From positions 1-64,000 of the forward strand of contig NZ_JAUSOO010000105.1 in assembly GCF_030656115.1 (NCBI RefSeq): a stretch of 64,000 bases of DNA, in the 5' to 3' direction. This document shows, in pieces, positions 7,919 to 16,019 of this stretch (the first letter of the stretch is position 1; each line of letters opens with the position of its first letter). Under the pieces are notes generated by a model, which was not told the DNA's origin, searched no databases, and saw nothing but the letters and a program-made list of their open reading frames with translations. Source of the stretch: Hydrogenophaga sp. Its GTDB lineage: Bacteria > Pseudomonadota > Gammaproteobacteria > Burkholderiales > Burkholderiaceae_C. A program made the translations under genes and the position numbers.

Positions 7919-9514
7919 ATGTGGACACCCCCGCCCGGGCCTAGCGCCCTACCTCCCCCCGCAGCATCCCAACCCATGCCCGCCCTGCCCGCCGCGTCGC
8001 TGGACGCCTTGCTGCGATGGCAGGCTTCGCAGCGGCCCAACGCCCTGGCGCTGCGTTGGCGCGACCCCGCCGGGCCGGTGAGCGACGGGCCCTGGGCGCA
8101 GCTGACCTACGCGGACCTGGCCCAGCGGGTGAACGCCATCGCGGCGCAGCTGGCTCCGCACTTGCAACCGGGCGAGCGCGTGGCCTGGCTCGGCCTGAAC
8201 CACCCGGCGCAGCTGGCGCTGCTGTTTGCACTGGCCCGTCTGGGCGCGGTGCTGGTGCCGCTGAACCACCGACTCTCGCCCGCCGAGTGGTGCAGCGTGT
8301 TGCAAGACTGCACGCCCACCCTGCTGGTGCACGACGACACACTGGCCGCCGCCGCGCGCGATCTGGCGCAGCGCCACGGATCGCCCCTGGCGCTGTGGCC
8401 GGTGCAGGTGCTGGGTGGTGCGCCGGCCGACGCGCTCACGCAGCCCCCAGAAGCGGCCACCGATGCGCTGGACACCCCGCTGCTGCTGGTCTACACCTCG
8501 GGCACCACCGGGCTGCCCAAGGGCGCGGTGCACACCCAGGGCAACTTGCTGGCCAACATGGCCATTGCCGCGCAGGTGCAGGGCATGATGGCTGCCGACA
8601 CGGTGCTGACCGTGCTGCCGCTGTTCCATGTGGGCGGGCTGGGCATTCAAACCCTGCCGGCGCTGTCGGTGGGGGCACAGGTGGTGCTGTTTTCGCGCTT
8701 TGACGCAGCGGCCACGCTGGCCTGCATCCAGCACGAGCGGCCCACGCTCACGCTGCAGGTACCCGCCACGCTGCAAGCGCTCACCAGCCACCCGCAGTGG
8801 GCGGGCACCGATGTCTCCAGCCTGCGCGCGGTGTGGGCCGGCTCCAGTCTGCTGCCACCCGAGCCGCTGCGGGCATTCATGGCGCGGGGCGTGCCGGTGT
8901 GCAACGTGTACGGCAGTACCGAAACCGGGCCCTTTTCCATCGCCCTGCCGCCCGAACACGCCAGCAGCCACGTGGGTTCGTGCGGCTGGGCCGCGCCGGG
9001 GGTGGATGTGGTGCTGTGCGACGCCCAAGGCCAGCCGGTGGCGCCCGGTGCCGTGGGCGAGCTGTGGGTGCGCGCGCCCAACGTGGTGCGCCACTACTGG
9101 CCCGACCGCCCGGCGCTCGACGGTGCGGGCTTCTTCCACACCGGCGACCTGGCGCAACAAGCTGCCGACGGCAGCCACACGGTGGTGGGCCGGGCCAAAG
9201 ACATGATCATCTCGGGTGGCGAAAACATTTACCCCGCCGAGATTGAAAACCTGCTGGCGCAACACCCCAGCGTGGCCGACTGCGCGGTACTGGGCCAGGC
9301 CGATGCCCGCTGGGGCGAAACCGTGGTGGCCGTGGTGGTGCTGCGCGAAGGCACGCCGACCAGCGCCGACTGGGCGCAAGCCCTGCAGCAGTTTCTGGAC
9401 GGGCGGCTGGCGCGCTACAAATGGCCCCGGCGCTGGCTGCGTGTGGACGCGCTGCCCAAAACCGCGCTGGGCAAGGTGCAAAAGGCGGTGCTTCAGCAGC
9501 GGCTCTCATCTTGA
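7919..9514 (+). CDS. AMP-forming acyl-CoA synthetase (class I adenylate-forming)
   Basis: Activates a carboxylic acid to its acyl-CoA with ATP via an acyl-adenylate. P-loop LVYTSGTTGLPKGAVH, VYGSTETGP (A5), FFHTGDLA (A7), GRAKDMIISGGENIYPAEIE (A8 hinge) and the catalytic Lys in PKTALGKVQK (A10) are all present, so the enzyme looks intact. The length of 531 residues is normal. The frame is open far upstream, but that part is the antisense of the response regulator. The start is ATG 7919 or ATG 7976; neither has a clear ribosome binding site. Substrate (fatty or aromatic acid) is unknown. It is divergent from the two-component operon and is not part of the catabolic island further right. Confidence 0.88.
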   Translation: MWTPPPGPSALPPPAASQPMPALPAASLDALLRWQASQRPNALALRWRDPAGPVSDGPWAQLTYADLAQRVNAIAAQLAPHLQPGERVAWLGLNHPAQLALLFALARLGAVLVPLNHRLSPAEWCSVLQDCTPTLLVHDDTLAAAARDLAQRHGSPLALWPVQVLGGAPADALTQPPEAATDALDTPLLLVYTSGTTGLPKGAVHTQGNLLANMAIAAQVQGMMAADTVLTVLPLFHVGGLGIQTLPALSVGAQVVLFSRFDAAATLACIQHERPTLTLQVPATLQALTSHPQWAGTDVSSLRAVWAGSSLLPPEPLRAFMARGVPVCNVYGSTETGPFSIALPPEHASSHVGSCGWAAPGVDVVLCDAQGQPVAPGAVGELWVRAPNVVRHYWPDRPALDGAGFFHTGDLAQQAADGSHTVVGRAKDMIISGGENIYPAEIENLLAQHPSVADCAVLGQADARWGETVVAVVVLREGTPTSADWAQALQQFLDGRLARYKWPRRWLRVDALPKTALGKVQKAVLQQRLSS

Positions 9515-9540
9515 AAAGTTCGGGAGAGCCCCCGCCCCAA

Positions 9541-9630
9541 CCCTCCCCCAGAGGGGGAGGGCGTCAGACATTTCGTGCTCAGGCCCCTCGCAGCGGGGAA
9601 TGTCTTGCCCCTTCCCCCGCTGGGGGAAGG
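9541..9630. terminator. Two strong GC hairpins between convergent genes
   Basis: CCCTCCCCC (9541-9549) pairs with GGGGGAGGG (9553-9561), and CCTTCCCCC (9610-9618) pairs with GGGGGAAGG (9622-9630). Both have nine-base stems and three-base loops. They lie between the convergent acyl-CoA synthetase and ampG genes. No U-tract follows, so they may be REP-like repeats that also act as RNA 3' stabilisers. Confidence 0.55.
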
Positions 9631-9684
9631 CTGGGATGGGGGCTGGCGTGGGCAAGCGGCTCCAAAATAAGCGCTGCTGGCGCT

Positions 9685-11121
9685 TCATAAGGTGTTGACT
9701 GAGTCAGTGGATTGAGGCTGTGCCGTGGTGGTGGGCTGCAACCGCGTGGCCAGCCACACCAGCACCAGCACTGGCAAGCCCAGGAACGCCGTGGCGGTGA
9801 AGAACGTGGCGTAGTCGTACGCGTCCACAAACGCGCCCGAATAGCCCGCCAGCCACTTGGGCGCCAGCAGCATCATGGAACTGAACAAGGCGTATTGCGT
9901 GGCCGAATAGGTCACGTTGGTCAGGCTCGACAGGTAGGCAATGAAGGCTGCCGACGCCACGCCCGCGCTGAGGTTGTCGGCAGAAATCACCGCAATCAGC
10001 GCCGTCACGTCGTGCCCGTGCCCGGCCAGCCAGGCAAACAGCAAGTTGCTGGCCGCCGACAACACCGCGCCCAGCATCAGCACCCGCATCACGCCAAACT
10101 TGAGCGACAGCGCACCGCCGATGAAGGCGCCCACCAGCGTCATGATGATGCCGTAGACCTTGGTCACCGCCGCCACCTCGTCCTTGGTATAGCCCATGTC
10201 CACATAAAACGGGTTGGCCATGATGCCCATCACCACATCGCTGATGCGGTAGACACCAATCAGCGCCAGGATCAGCAGCGCCTGTTTGCCGTAGCGCTTC
10301 AAAAAGTCGGCAAACGGCTCCACCAGCGCGCTGCGCAGCCACTCGGTGGCGTTTTTGGACGGGGCCAGCGCCAGGCGCACCGGCTCGCGGGTGAACAGCA
10401 CCGTGAGCACGCCCACCAGCATGCTGGCCGACATGACGAGGTAGGCCGTTGTCCAGGCCGCTTGCTGGTAGAGCACACCCGGCCCGGCGGCCGTGGCCAC
10501 GGCAGGCACCACCTCGGCACGGGCCGCAAGCCACAGCACGCCCGCACCGGCCCAGATCATGGCCAGTCGGTAACCGGTCTGGTAGGTGGCGGCCAGCGCA
10601 CCCTGGTGGCGCGCGTCGGCCGACTCGATGCGGAACGCGTCCAGCGCAATGTCTTGCGTGGCCGAGGCAAACGCCACCGCCAGCGCGCACCACACCACGG
10701 TGGTGAGCGCGGTGCGCGGGTCGGCCAGCGCCATGCCCACCAGCGCGGCCATGATGGCCAGTTGCGACAGCAGCAACCAACTGCGCCGCCGCCCCATGAA
10801 ACGCGTGAGCAGCGGAATGGGCATGCGGTCCACCAGCGGTGCCCAGCACCACTTGAAGCCGTAGGCCAGCCCCACCCAGCTCAGGTAACCGATGGTGGTG
10901 CGGTCCAACCCGGCTTCGCGCAGGCGAAAGCTCAGCGTGCCCAGCACCAGCAGCAACGGCAAACCCGCCGAAAAACCCAGCGCAAACATGCGCAGGCTCG
11001 CCGGCTCCAGGTACACGCGCAGGGTTTCGCCCCAGGTGGGTTTGGATTCGGCAGCCGGGGCGCCGGGTTCGGTGGCGGCGGAGGACGCGGCGGGCAAGGC
11101 AATGGGCGGTGGCAACGGCAT
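9685..11121 (-). CDS. ampG: AmpG-family muropeptide transporter (MFS)
   Basis: Inner-membrane permease that imports anhydromuropeptides (GlcNAc-anhMurNAc peptides) for peptidoglycan recycling and so can influence AmpC-type beta-lactamase induction. LGFSAGLPLLLVLGTLSFRLRE and ASATQDIALDAFRIE are AmpG signatures (compare the TQDI..DA.R motif in E. coli AmpG). There are 478 residues with about 12-14 hydrophobic segments. I start at ATG 11121 (MPLPPPIALP) since the N-terminal extension of the open frame overlaps the divergent peptidase gene and has no transporter features. The C-terminal tail is polar and Thr/Gln-rich. Confidence 0.92.
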   Translation of the reverse strand: MPLPPPIALPAASSAATEPGAPAAESKPTWGETLRVYLEPASLRMFALGFSAGLPLLLVLGTLSFRLREAGLDRTTIGYLSWVGLAYGFKWCWAPLVDRMPIPLLTRFMGRRRSWLLLSQLAIMAALVGMALADPRTALTTVVWCALAVAFASATQDIALDAFRIESADARHQGALAATYQTGYRLAMIWAGAGVLWLAARAEVVPAVATAAGPGVLYQQAAWTTAYLVMSASMLVGVLTVLFTREPVRLALAPSKNATEWLRSALVEPFADFLKRYGKQALLILALIGVYRISDVVMGIMANPFYVDMGYTKDEVAAVTKVYGIIMTLVGAFIGGALSLKFGVMRVLMLGAVLSAASNLLFAWLAGHGHDVTALIAVISADNLSAGVASAAFIAYLSSLTNVTYSATQYALFSSMMLLAPKWLAGYSGAFVDAYDYATFFTATAFLGLPVLVLVWLATRLQPTTTAQPQSTDSVNTL

Positions 11122-11161
11122 CGGGTGGGTGCAGATCAACGGTGGCGGGCGAAAAGGCGCC

Positions 11162-11182
11162 GCTTTGTCTATTATTGACCCA
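11162..11182. promoter_or_regulatory. AT-rich core of a divergent ampG / M48 promoter
   Basis: The only AT-rich patch in the 60-base gap contains TATTAT at 11170-11175. Read rightwards it is a -10 box only seven bases from the peptidase ATG at 11182, which would give a leaderless transcript. Read leftwards it could serve ampG. This is inferred from sequence only. Confidence 0.4.
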
Positions 11183-12060
11183 TGTGCATCTTCTGCGACC
11201 TTCGAACGGCCTCGTCCGCCACCCCCTCCGCCCCACCGGCCTCGCCCCGCGCGCAACCGGTGTGGTCGGCCCGCCGTGCTTTTGTGCTGGCAGGCGCTGC
11301 GGCGGCCGCGCTCCCGGCCGCCGCCCAGGTGAACGTGGGCCAGTCGTCGGCGCTGCGCAAGCTGGTGCCCGCAGGCGAACTCGAAGGCGCCGCGCAGCAG
11401 CAGTACGCCCAGATGATGGGCGAAGCCAGTGGACAGAAAGCCCTGCTGCCCGCCAGCCACCCGCAGGTGCAGCGCCTGCGCCGCATGGCGCAGCGCATCA
11501 TTCCGCACACCCCGGCCTGGAACGCGCGCGCCACGCAATGGAAGTGGGAAGTGAACCTGATCCAGAGCCCGCAAATCAACGCCTTTTGCATGCCAGGCGG
11601 CAAGATCGCCTTCTACACCGGCATTCTGGACAAGCTCAAACTCAGCGACGACGAAGCCGCCATGATCATGGGCCACGAAATGGCCCACGCGCTGCGCGAA
11701 CACGCCCGCGAGCGCATGGCCAAAAGCGGCGCCACCAACTTCGGCCTGCGTCTGGGCGCGCAATTGCTGGGCCTGGGCGATCTGGGCAACGTGGCCGCCA
11801 ACCTGGGCACGCAGTTGCTGAGCCTGAAGTTCAGCCGCGAAGACGAGACCGAGGCCGACCTGGTGGGCCTGGAACTGGCGGCCCGCGCCGCCTACCAGCC
11901 GCAGGCCAGCGTCAGCCTGTGGGAAAAAATGACCGCCGCATCGGGCGGCGCCGGACCGGGCTTTTTGTCCACCCACCCCAGCGGGCCCAACCGCATCCGG
12001 GAACTGCAAACCAACGTGCCCAAGGTGCAAGGGCTGTACGAAGCGGCGCGGCGCGGATAA
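11182..12060 (+). CDS. M48-family zinc metallopeptidase, exported
   Basis: Periplasmic or membrane-associated zinc protease of the HtpX/BepA/LoiP type, involved in envelope protein quality control. The N-terminus has a twin-arginine-like signal (SARRAFVLAG, then AAAAALPAAAQ; cleavage near residue 49). The catalytic motif HExxH is seen in IMGHEMAHALREHA, with the third zinc ligand Glu in SREDETEADLVGL. A substrate-strand segment INAFCMPGGKIAFYTG and a C-terminal FLSTHPSGPNRIREL block are typical of the family. The length of 292 residues fits the single-domain form without TPR repeats. No ribosome binding site precedes the ATG, so translation may be leaderless. Confidence 0.9.
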   Translation: MCIFCDLRTASSATPSAPPASPRAQPVWSARRAFVLAGAAAAALPAAAQVNVGQSSALRKLVPAGELEGAAQQQYAQMMGEASGQKALLPASHPQVQRLRRMAQRIIPHTPAWNARATQWKWEVNLIQSPQINAFCMPGGKIAFYTGILDKLKLSDDEAAMIMGHEMAHALREHARERMAKSGATNFGLRLGAQLLGLGDLGNVAANLGTQLLSLKFSREDETEADLVGLELAARAAYQPQASVSLWEKMTAASGGAGPGFLSTHPSGPNRIRELQTNVPKVQGLYEAARRG

Positions 12061-12134
12061 GCCACATCACGCGTGGACGGTCGCAGGCGATGGGTTCGCC
12101 TGCGTCAACGCTGTGTCAGCACACCCCCACGCCG

Positions 12135-12809
12135 TCACTGGCCGCGCACATACGGGTTGAACCGCCGCTCTTCGCCCAAAGTGCTTTCTGGGCCGTGGCC
12201 GGGTATGAACACCGTGTCGTCGCCCATGGGCCACAGGCGCTCGCGGATGCTGCTGAGCAGCTGCGCGTGGTTGCCCTGCGGAAAATCGGTGCGGCCGATG
12301 CTGCCGGCAAACAGCACGTCGCCCACAAAGACGCGCTGCGCCTGCGGGCTGTGAAACACCACGTGGCCGGGCGTGTGGCCGGGGCAGTGGCGCACGTTGA
12401 GCGTGCAGCGCCCGATCTGCACCGTGTCGCCGTCGGCCAGCCAGCGCGTGGGCGTGAAATGGCCCGCCGGTGGAAAACCAAACATCTGGCTCTGCTGGGG
12501 CAGGCCGTCGATCCAGAACTGGTCGCCCGGGTGCGGACCGATGATGGGCAGGTTCAGGCGCGCGGCCAATTCGGCGGTGCCGCCCGCGTGGTCGATGTGG
12601 GCGTGGGTGAGCCAGATGGCCTTGAGCTGCACACCCAGGCGCTGCACCTCGGCCAGCAGCCGGTCCAGATCGCCGCCGGGGTCGATGATGGCGGCGTCCC
12701 GCGTGTCGCCGCACCAGACAATGGAGCAGTTTTGCGCAAAGGCGGTGACGGGAACAGTGCGGTAGTGCAGACCAGACGGGGTCGGCGCGGCGGCTTGAAG
12801 GTCGGACAT
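12135..12809 (-). CDS. Metallo-beta-lactamase-fold hydrolase, glyoxalase II-like (YcbL type)
   Basis: Cytoplasmic binuclear metal hydrolase of 224 residues. The metal motif THAHIDHAGG (THxHxDH) is complete, followed by HCPGHTPGHVVFH, then FVGDVLFAGSIGRTDFPQGN and the last ligand in FIPGHGPEST. This set is characteristic of hydroxyacylglutathione hydrolase-like proteins of the short YcbL group, which cleave S-lactoylglutathione or related thioesters. It stands alone between the M48 gene and the catabolic operon. Confidence 0.88.
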   Translation of the reverse strand: MSDLQAAAPTPSGLHYRTVPVTAFAQNCSIVWCGDTRDAAIIDPGGDLDRLLAEVQRLGVQLKAIWLTHAHIDHAGGTAELAARLNLPIIGPHPGDQFWIDGLPQQSQMFGFPPAGHFTPTRWLADGDTVQIGRCTLNVRHCPGHTPGHVVFHSPQAQRVFVGDVLFAGSIGRTDFPQGNHAQLLSSIRERLWPMGDDTVFIPGHGPESTLGEERRFNPYVRGQ

Positions 12810-12894
12810 GGGCGTTCAGAAAGAAGGGGGCCGGAACAGAAAACAGACGTGCGGCGTTTGTACCCGACTTTCCAGCGCGCAGGCGGCGTGCACG

Positions 12895-12920
12895 CCCACG
12901 CAGCCGCGCGGCTGCGTGGG
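12895..12920. terminator. Perfect 11-bp GC hairpin after the leftward catabolic operon
   Basis: CCCACGCAGCC (12895-12905), loop GCGC, GGCTGCGTGGG (12910-12920). It lies 12 bases beyond the stop of the last gene of the minus-strand operon. No T-run follows, so a factor-dependent or stabilising role is as likely as intrinsic termination. Confidence 0.5.
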
Positions 12921-12931
12921 CCTCTGGCGCC

Positions 12932-13741
12932 TCAGCGGCCCGTGAACCGGGGTTGGCGCTTGTCCTGAAAGGCCTGGCGCCCCTCGGCAAAGTCCTCGCT
13001 GGAGGACGTGAGCGCCTCGCGTGCGCGCATGGCGGCCAGATCGGGCTGGCCGGCGGCGATTTCGTTGATCGACTGCTTGGTGGCCTGCACCGCCAGCGGC
13101 GCCAGAACAGCGATTTCGCTGACCAGCTGGCGCACGGTGGCGTCAAAGTCGTCCGGGCCCACCAGGGCTTCGAAGCACCCCATGCGCTGCAGCATCTCGG
13201 CGGTGAAGGGACGCGCCGTCAGAAACGCGCGTTTGGCGCCCGACAGGCCCAGCCGCGCCACATAACGCTGCAGGCCACCCGGGTAGTAATGCAGGCCCAG
13301 CGCGGTGGCGGGCATGCGGAATTCGATTCCGGTCAAGCCCACGCTGAGGTCGCAGGCCAGCATCAGGTCGGTGGCACCGCCGTACACGCTGCCGTTGAGC
13401 GCGCACACCGTGATGGGCCGCAGCGCTGCCAGGGCATTGGCCACACGTTCGAACAGTTGCGGGTCGCTGCTGTCGTCGCTGAAACTGCCCATGTGGTAGC
13501 CGGCGCAGAACACCGGGCGGGGTTGCCCCTGGGTGTTGGCCGTGAGCACCAGCACGCGGATGGCCGGGTCGGCGTTGATCCGTTCGAACTGCGCCAGCAG
13601 GCTGCGCAGATCGCCGGCTTCCAGGCGGTTGCGGTGGGCGGGCCGGTTCAGCGTGAGGGTGGCCACGCCACCGTCCACGGACAGGATGGGCGCAGAAGCG
13701 GCGCGGTTGGGCAGTTCGGTCACAGGGGCTCCTTGGCTCAT
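12932..13741 (-). CDS. Enoyl-CoA hydratase/isomerase family protein
   Basis: Crotonase-fold protein of 269 residues, last gene of the 15-gene leftward operon. The family pattern VATLTLNRPAHRNRLEAGDL, oxyanion-hole segments PVFCAGYHMGSF and CALNGSVYGGATDLMLACDL, and FRMPATALGLHYYPGGLQRY are visible. Hydratases normally carry two catalytic Glu. The first position appears as Tyr/Gly (GSVYGGATDL) and the second as Leu/His, so simple enoyl-CoA hydration is doubtful; isomerase, hydrolase or decarboxylase activity is possible. The start at ATG 13741 (MSQGAPVTEL) is 14 bases after the upstream RraA gene; the open frame extends further but only as an antisense-like leader. Confidence 0.8.
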   Translation of the reverse strand: MSQGAPVTELPNRAASAPILSVDGGVATLTLNRPAHRNRLEAGDLRSLLAQFERINADPAIRVLVLTANTQGQPRPVFCAGYHMGSFSDDSSDPQLFERVANALAALRPITVCALNGSVYGGATDLMLACDLSVGLTGIEFRMPATALGLHYYPGGLQRYVARLGLSGAKRAFLTARPFTAEMLQRMGCFEALVGPDDFDATVRQLVSEIAVLAPLAVQATKQSINEIAAGQPDLAAMRAREALTSSSEDFAEGRQAFQDKRQPRFTGR

Positions 13742-13755
13742 GGCATCGGGCTGCG

Positions 13756-14418
13756 TCAGCGCCAGCCGTACACCGACAGGGTGGTTTCGCCGGCTTCCAG
13801 GCGGCGCAAAATGGCGGCCTCCTCGGCCTCGCGCCGCTCGCCAGCGGCCACCACTTCGGCGGCGCGGGCGTGGGGAATGGCCACCACGCCGTCGGCGTCG
13901 CCCACGATCAGGTCGCCCGCCTGCACCACCACATGGCCCATGGTGACCGGGTGGTTGATCCAGCCGATGGCACCGAAGTCTTTGCCGGTGCCCTGGATGC
14001 ACAGGCCGCGTGAAAACACCGGGAAGCCGATCTCGCCCAGCAGCACACCGTCGCGCACGCAGCCGTCGATCACCAGGCCGGCCATGCCGCGCACCTTGGC
14101 CATGGTGGTCATGATCTCGCCCCAGTAGCCGTGCTCGTGGGCGCCGTTGGCAAACACCACCATCACGTCACCGGGCTGCGCGATGTCCAGCGCGCGGTGC
14201 AGCCACAGGTTGTCGCCCCCGGGCGAGTGCACGGTGAGGGCCGAGCCGGCGCAGCGGAACTGCGGCGACACCGGCTTGATGGCCGAGGGCAAAGCGCCGA
14301 TCTTCTTCGCGGCTTCGTGCAGCGTGGCGGTGGGCAGCCGGGCGGCGGCGGCCACCAGCGCGGGGCTCAGGCGCGGGAAGTCCAGACGCGTGGTCAAGGC
14401 AGCGTCGTGATTTTTCAT
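13756..14418 (-). CDS. RraA-fold aldolase, 4-carboxy-4-hydroxy-2-oxoadipate aldolase-like
   Basis: Metal-dependent class II pyruvate aldolase candidate of 220 residues. In the HMG/CHA aldolase family the product of the 4,5-cleavage pathway is split into pyruvate and oxaloacetate. Features match that enzyme: FANGAHEHGYWGEIM, the substrate-binding Arg and metal-binding Asp in VIDGCVRDGV, FPVFSRGLCIQGT, and VVVQAGDLIVGDADGVVAIP. Of the three RraA-like genes here this one looks most like a true CHA aldolase. Its start overlaps the stop of the next RraA gene by four bases (ATGA), implying translational coupling. The LigJ-like hydratase on the opposite operon would make its substrate. Confidence 0.8.
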   Translation of the reverse strand: MKNHDAALTTRLDFPRLSPALVAAAARLPTATLHEAAKKIGALPSAIKPVSPQFRCAGSALTVHSPGGDNLWLHRALDIAQPGDVMVVFANGAHEHGYWGEIMTTMAKVRGMAGLVIDGCVRDGVLLGEIGFPVFSRGLCIQGTGKDFGAIGWINHPVTMGHVVVQAGDLIVGDADGVVAIPHARAAEVVAAGERREAEEAAILRRLEAGETTLSVYGWR

Positions 14419-15080
14419 GTGGCCTCGCGGGTCTGAAGCTGGTGGTACTTGAACTGCTGGCGCGCTTCGTCCAGGCGCACGCCGCTGCGCGCGGTTTCGC
14501 GGATCTTGTTTTCAGCGGCCTCGATCTCTTCGGCAATCGCCAGCACGCGGTCTTCGTGTTCCTTGGGGATCACCACCACGCCGTCGGTGTCGCCTTTGAG
14601 GATGTCGCCCGGCGCCACGCGCGCACCGCCGATGTTGACCGGAATGCCGGTGGCTTCCACCTGCACGCGGTCTTTGCCGGTGCGCATCCAGTTGTCGATG
14701 GAGAACACCGGGTAGCCCAGCGACAGGCACAGGTGCGTGTCGCGGTTGATGCCGTTGATGACGGTGCCGGCGATGCCACGGCGGTGGGCGATCTCGGTCA
14801 GGATGTCGCCCCAGACGGTGGCGTCCTCACGGCCGTTGTTGTCCAGCACGATCACGCTGCCGGGCGCCACGTCGTCGATGTAGTCGCCCACGGTGCCGCA
14901 GGGTTTGGCGGCCGGGCCGTACTTGAGCGTCCAGGCGCGCCCGGCCATGCGGAAGTTCACGTCGCGTGGCTTGATCTTGTAGCACTGGCCCACGATGCCC
15001 AGCCGGTCCAGGGCGTCGGACAGGGTCGGCGTGTCTAGCCGGGCGGCGCGCGCCACGTTGTTGTCATCTATCGGTTTCAT
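14415..15080 (-). CDS. RraA-family protein, possible aldolase or decarboxylase
   Basis: A 221-residue RraA-fold protein. Arg-Asp is retained in VINGINRDTHLCLSLGYPVF but the preceding Asp-Gly of aldolases is Asn-Gly. The C-terminal core GARVAPGDILKGDTDGVVVIP is intact, and FSIDNWMRTGKD replaces the usual FSRG segment. The substrate is likely different from that of its downstream neighbour. It could be an aldolase on another keto acid, an oxaloacetate decarboxylase, or a partner subunit in a mixed oligomer. It is translationally coupled to 13756-14418. Confidence 0.75.
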   Translation of the reverse strand: MKPIDDNNVARAARLDTPTLSDALDRLGIVGQCYKIKPRDVNFRMAGRAWTLKYGPAAKPCGTVGDYIDDVAPGSVIVLDNNGREDATVWGDILTEIAHRRGIAGTVINGINRDTHLCLSLGYPVFSIDNWMRTGKDRVQVEATGIPVNIGGARVAPGDILKGDTDGVVVIPKEHEDRVLAIAEEIEAAENKIRETARSGVRLDEARQQFKYHQLQTREAT

Positions 15081-15138
15081 CGTCAGAGTTCCTTCATCAA
15101 AGGCACCACAAGGCGGTGCGCAAGGGTTTCAAACCGGT

Positions 15139-15212
15139 AACACCGCGGAACCGGCTCCGCCGGGCCACAGGTGTTGCCCTGGGGGTGGCGCCGCAGGCGG
15201 CGCGGGGGGTCA
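15139..15212. repeat. Structured intergenic repeat, copy A, ending in the stop codon of the upstream RraA gene
   Basis: Begins AACACCGCGGAACCGGCT and ends GGCGCGGGGGGTCA. It shares most bases with copy B (15938-16019). Internal complementary arms (AACACC with GGTGTT; CCGGC with GCCGG) would fold as a compound hairpin. The last three bases are the TGA stop (minus strand) of the gene at 15210. Confidence 0.75.
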
Positions 15213-15881
15213 CGTGTTCAGCATGTGCTCGTAGTTGCCGCCCATGACCTGGCCGATCGGCGTGCCCGTCAGAATCGCCTTGGCCATGGCGGCCTCTTTG
15301 GCCACGATCGTTTCAGCGGCTTCCAGCACGCGCTGAATGTCGGCGGCGGCGATGAAGATCACCGCGCTGCGGTCGGCCAGCACGTAGTCGCCCGGCTGCA
15401 CCACCACCTCGCCGCCTTGCGCCGCACCGATGGTCACCGGCACCTGCACGCCCAGCTCCACCACCCGCCCGCGCGCGGTGCGCGAGGTCAGGCTGCGGCT
15501 GAACACGGGGAATTCGTAGGCGATGGCCTCGTCCACGTCGCGCAAGGGCCCGTCGGCCACCACACCGGCCACGCCGCGCACCTTGGCACCCAGGGTCAGC
15601 AGGCCACCCCAGCAACCGGCTTCCAGGCCCGAGCGCTGCTCGACCACGATCACGTTGTCGGCGTCCGACTGCTCAATGGCGGTGCAACCCAGGTGTTTGG
15701 CGGGTCCGGGCGGTGGCTGGCCAGGACCCACTTTCATGGTCACGGCACGCCCGGCAATACGACCGCCGCCGCTGCGCTGGGTGAGGCCGGTGACCACACC
15801 GGGCAGTTGCAGTTTGTCCATGGCATCGGACACGGCGCAGGCGTCGAGCCGGCGCAGGCGTTGAACTTCAGGGTCGGTCAT
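15210..15881 (-). CDS. RraA-family protein, divergent third copy
   Basis: RraA-fold protein of about 223 residues. Arg-Asp is present in VVADGPLRDVDEAIAYEFPVF, but the usual C-terminal D-x-D-G-V motif is changed to LADRSAVIFIAA, and the middle segment SLTSRTARGRVVELG is unlike aldolases. It may be catalytically altered. I place the start at ATG 15881 (MTDPEV), which has AGGA nine bases upstream; ATG 15890 and 15911 are in frame. It lies between two copies of a structured intergenic repeat, so it may be partly uncoupled from its neighbours. Confidence 0.75.
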   Translation of the reverse strand: MTDPEVQRLRRLDACAVSDAMDKLQLPGVVTGLTQRSGGGRIAGRAVTMKVGPGQPPPGPAKHLGCTAIEQSDADNVIVVEQRSGLEAGCWGGLLTLGAKVRGVAGVVADGPLRDVDEAIAYEFPVFSRSLTSRTARGRVVELGVQVPVTIGAAQGGEVVVQPGDYVLADRSAVIFIAAADIQRVLEAAETIVAKEAAMAKAILTGTPIGQVMGGNYEHMLNT

Positions 15882-15937
15882 GGTTGTCATTCCTGTGATG
15901 TGTTGTGTCAAAGCGCGTGAGGCGGTTCCAGCCCGGA

Positions 15938-16019
15938 AACACCGCGGAACCGGCTTTGCCGGGCCGCAGGTGTTGTCCCCCTTGCAGGGGGGTGGCGCCG
16001 AAGGCGACGCGGGGGGTCA
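15938..16019. repeat. Structured intergenic repeat, copy B, ending in the stop codon of the LigB-type gene
   Basis: AACACCGCGGAACCGGCT, a spacer with CCCCC/GGGGG hairpin arms, then GGTGGCGCCGAAGGCGACGC and a G6 run ending in TCA. It is near-identical to copy A except for a few substitutions and a longer C/G hairpin. The TCA at 16017-16019 is the stop codon of the next gene. Confidence 0.75.

Noticed and set aside
9685-12030. AmpG frame extended to 12030
   Set aside because: The extra 303 codons are antisense to the M48 peptidase and carry no transporter features; ATG 11121 fits AmpG.
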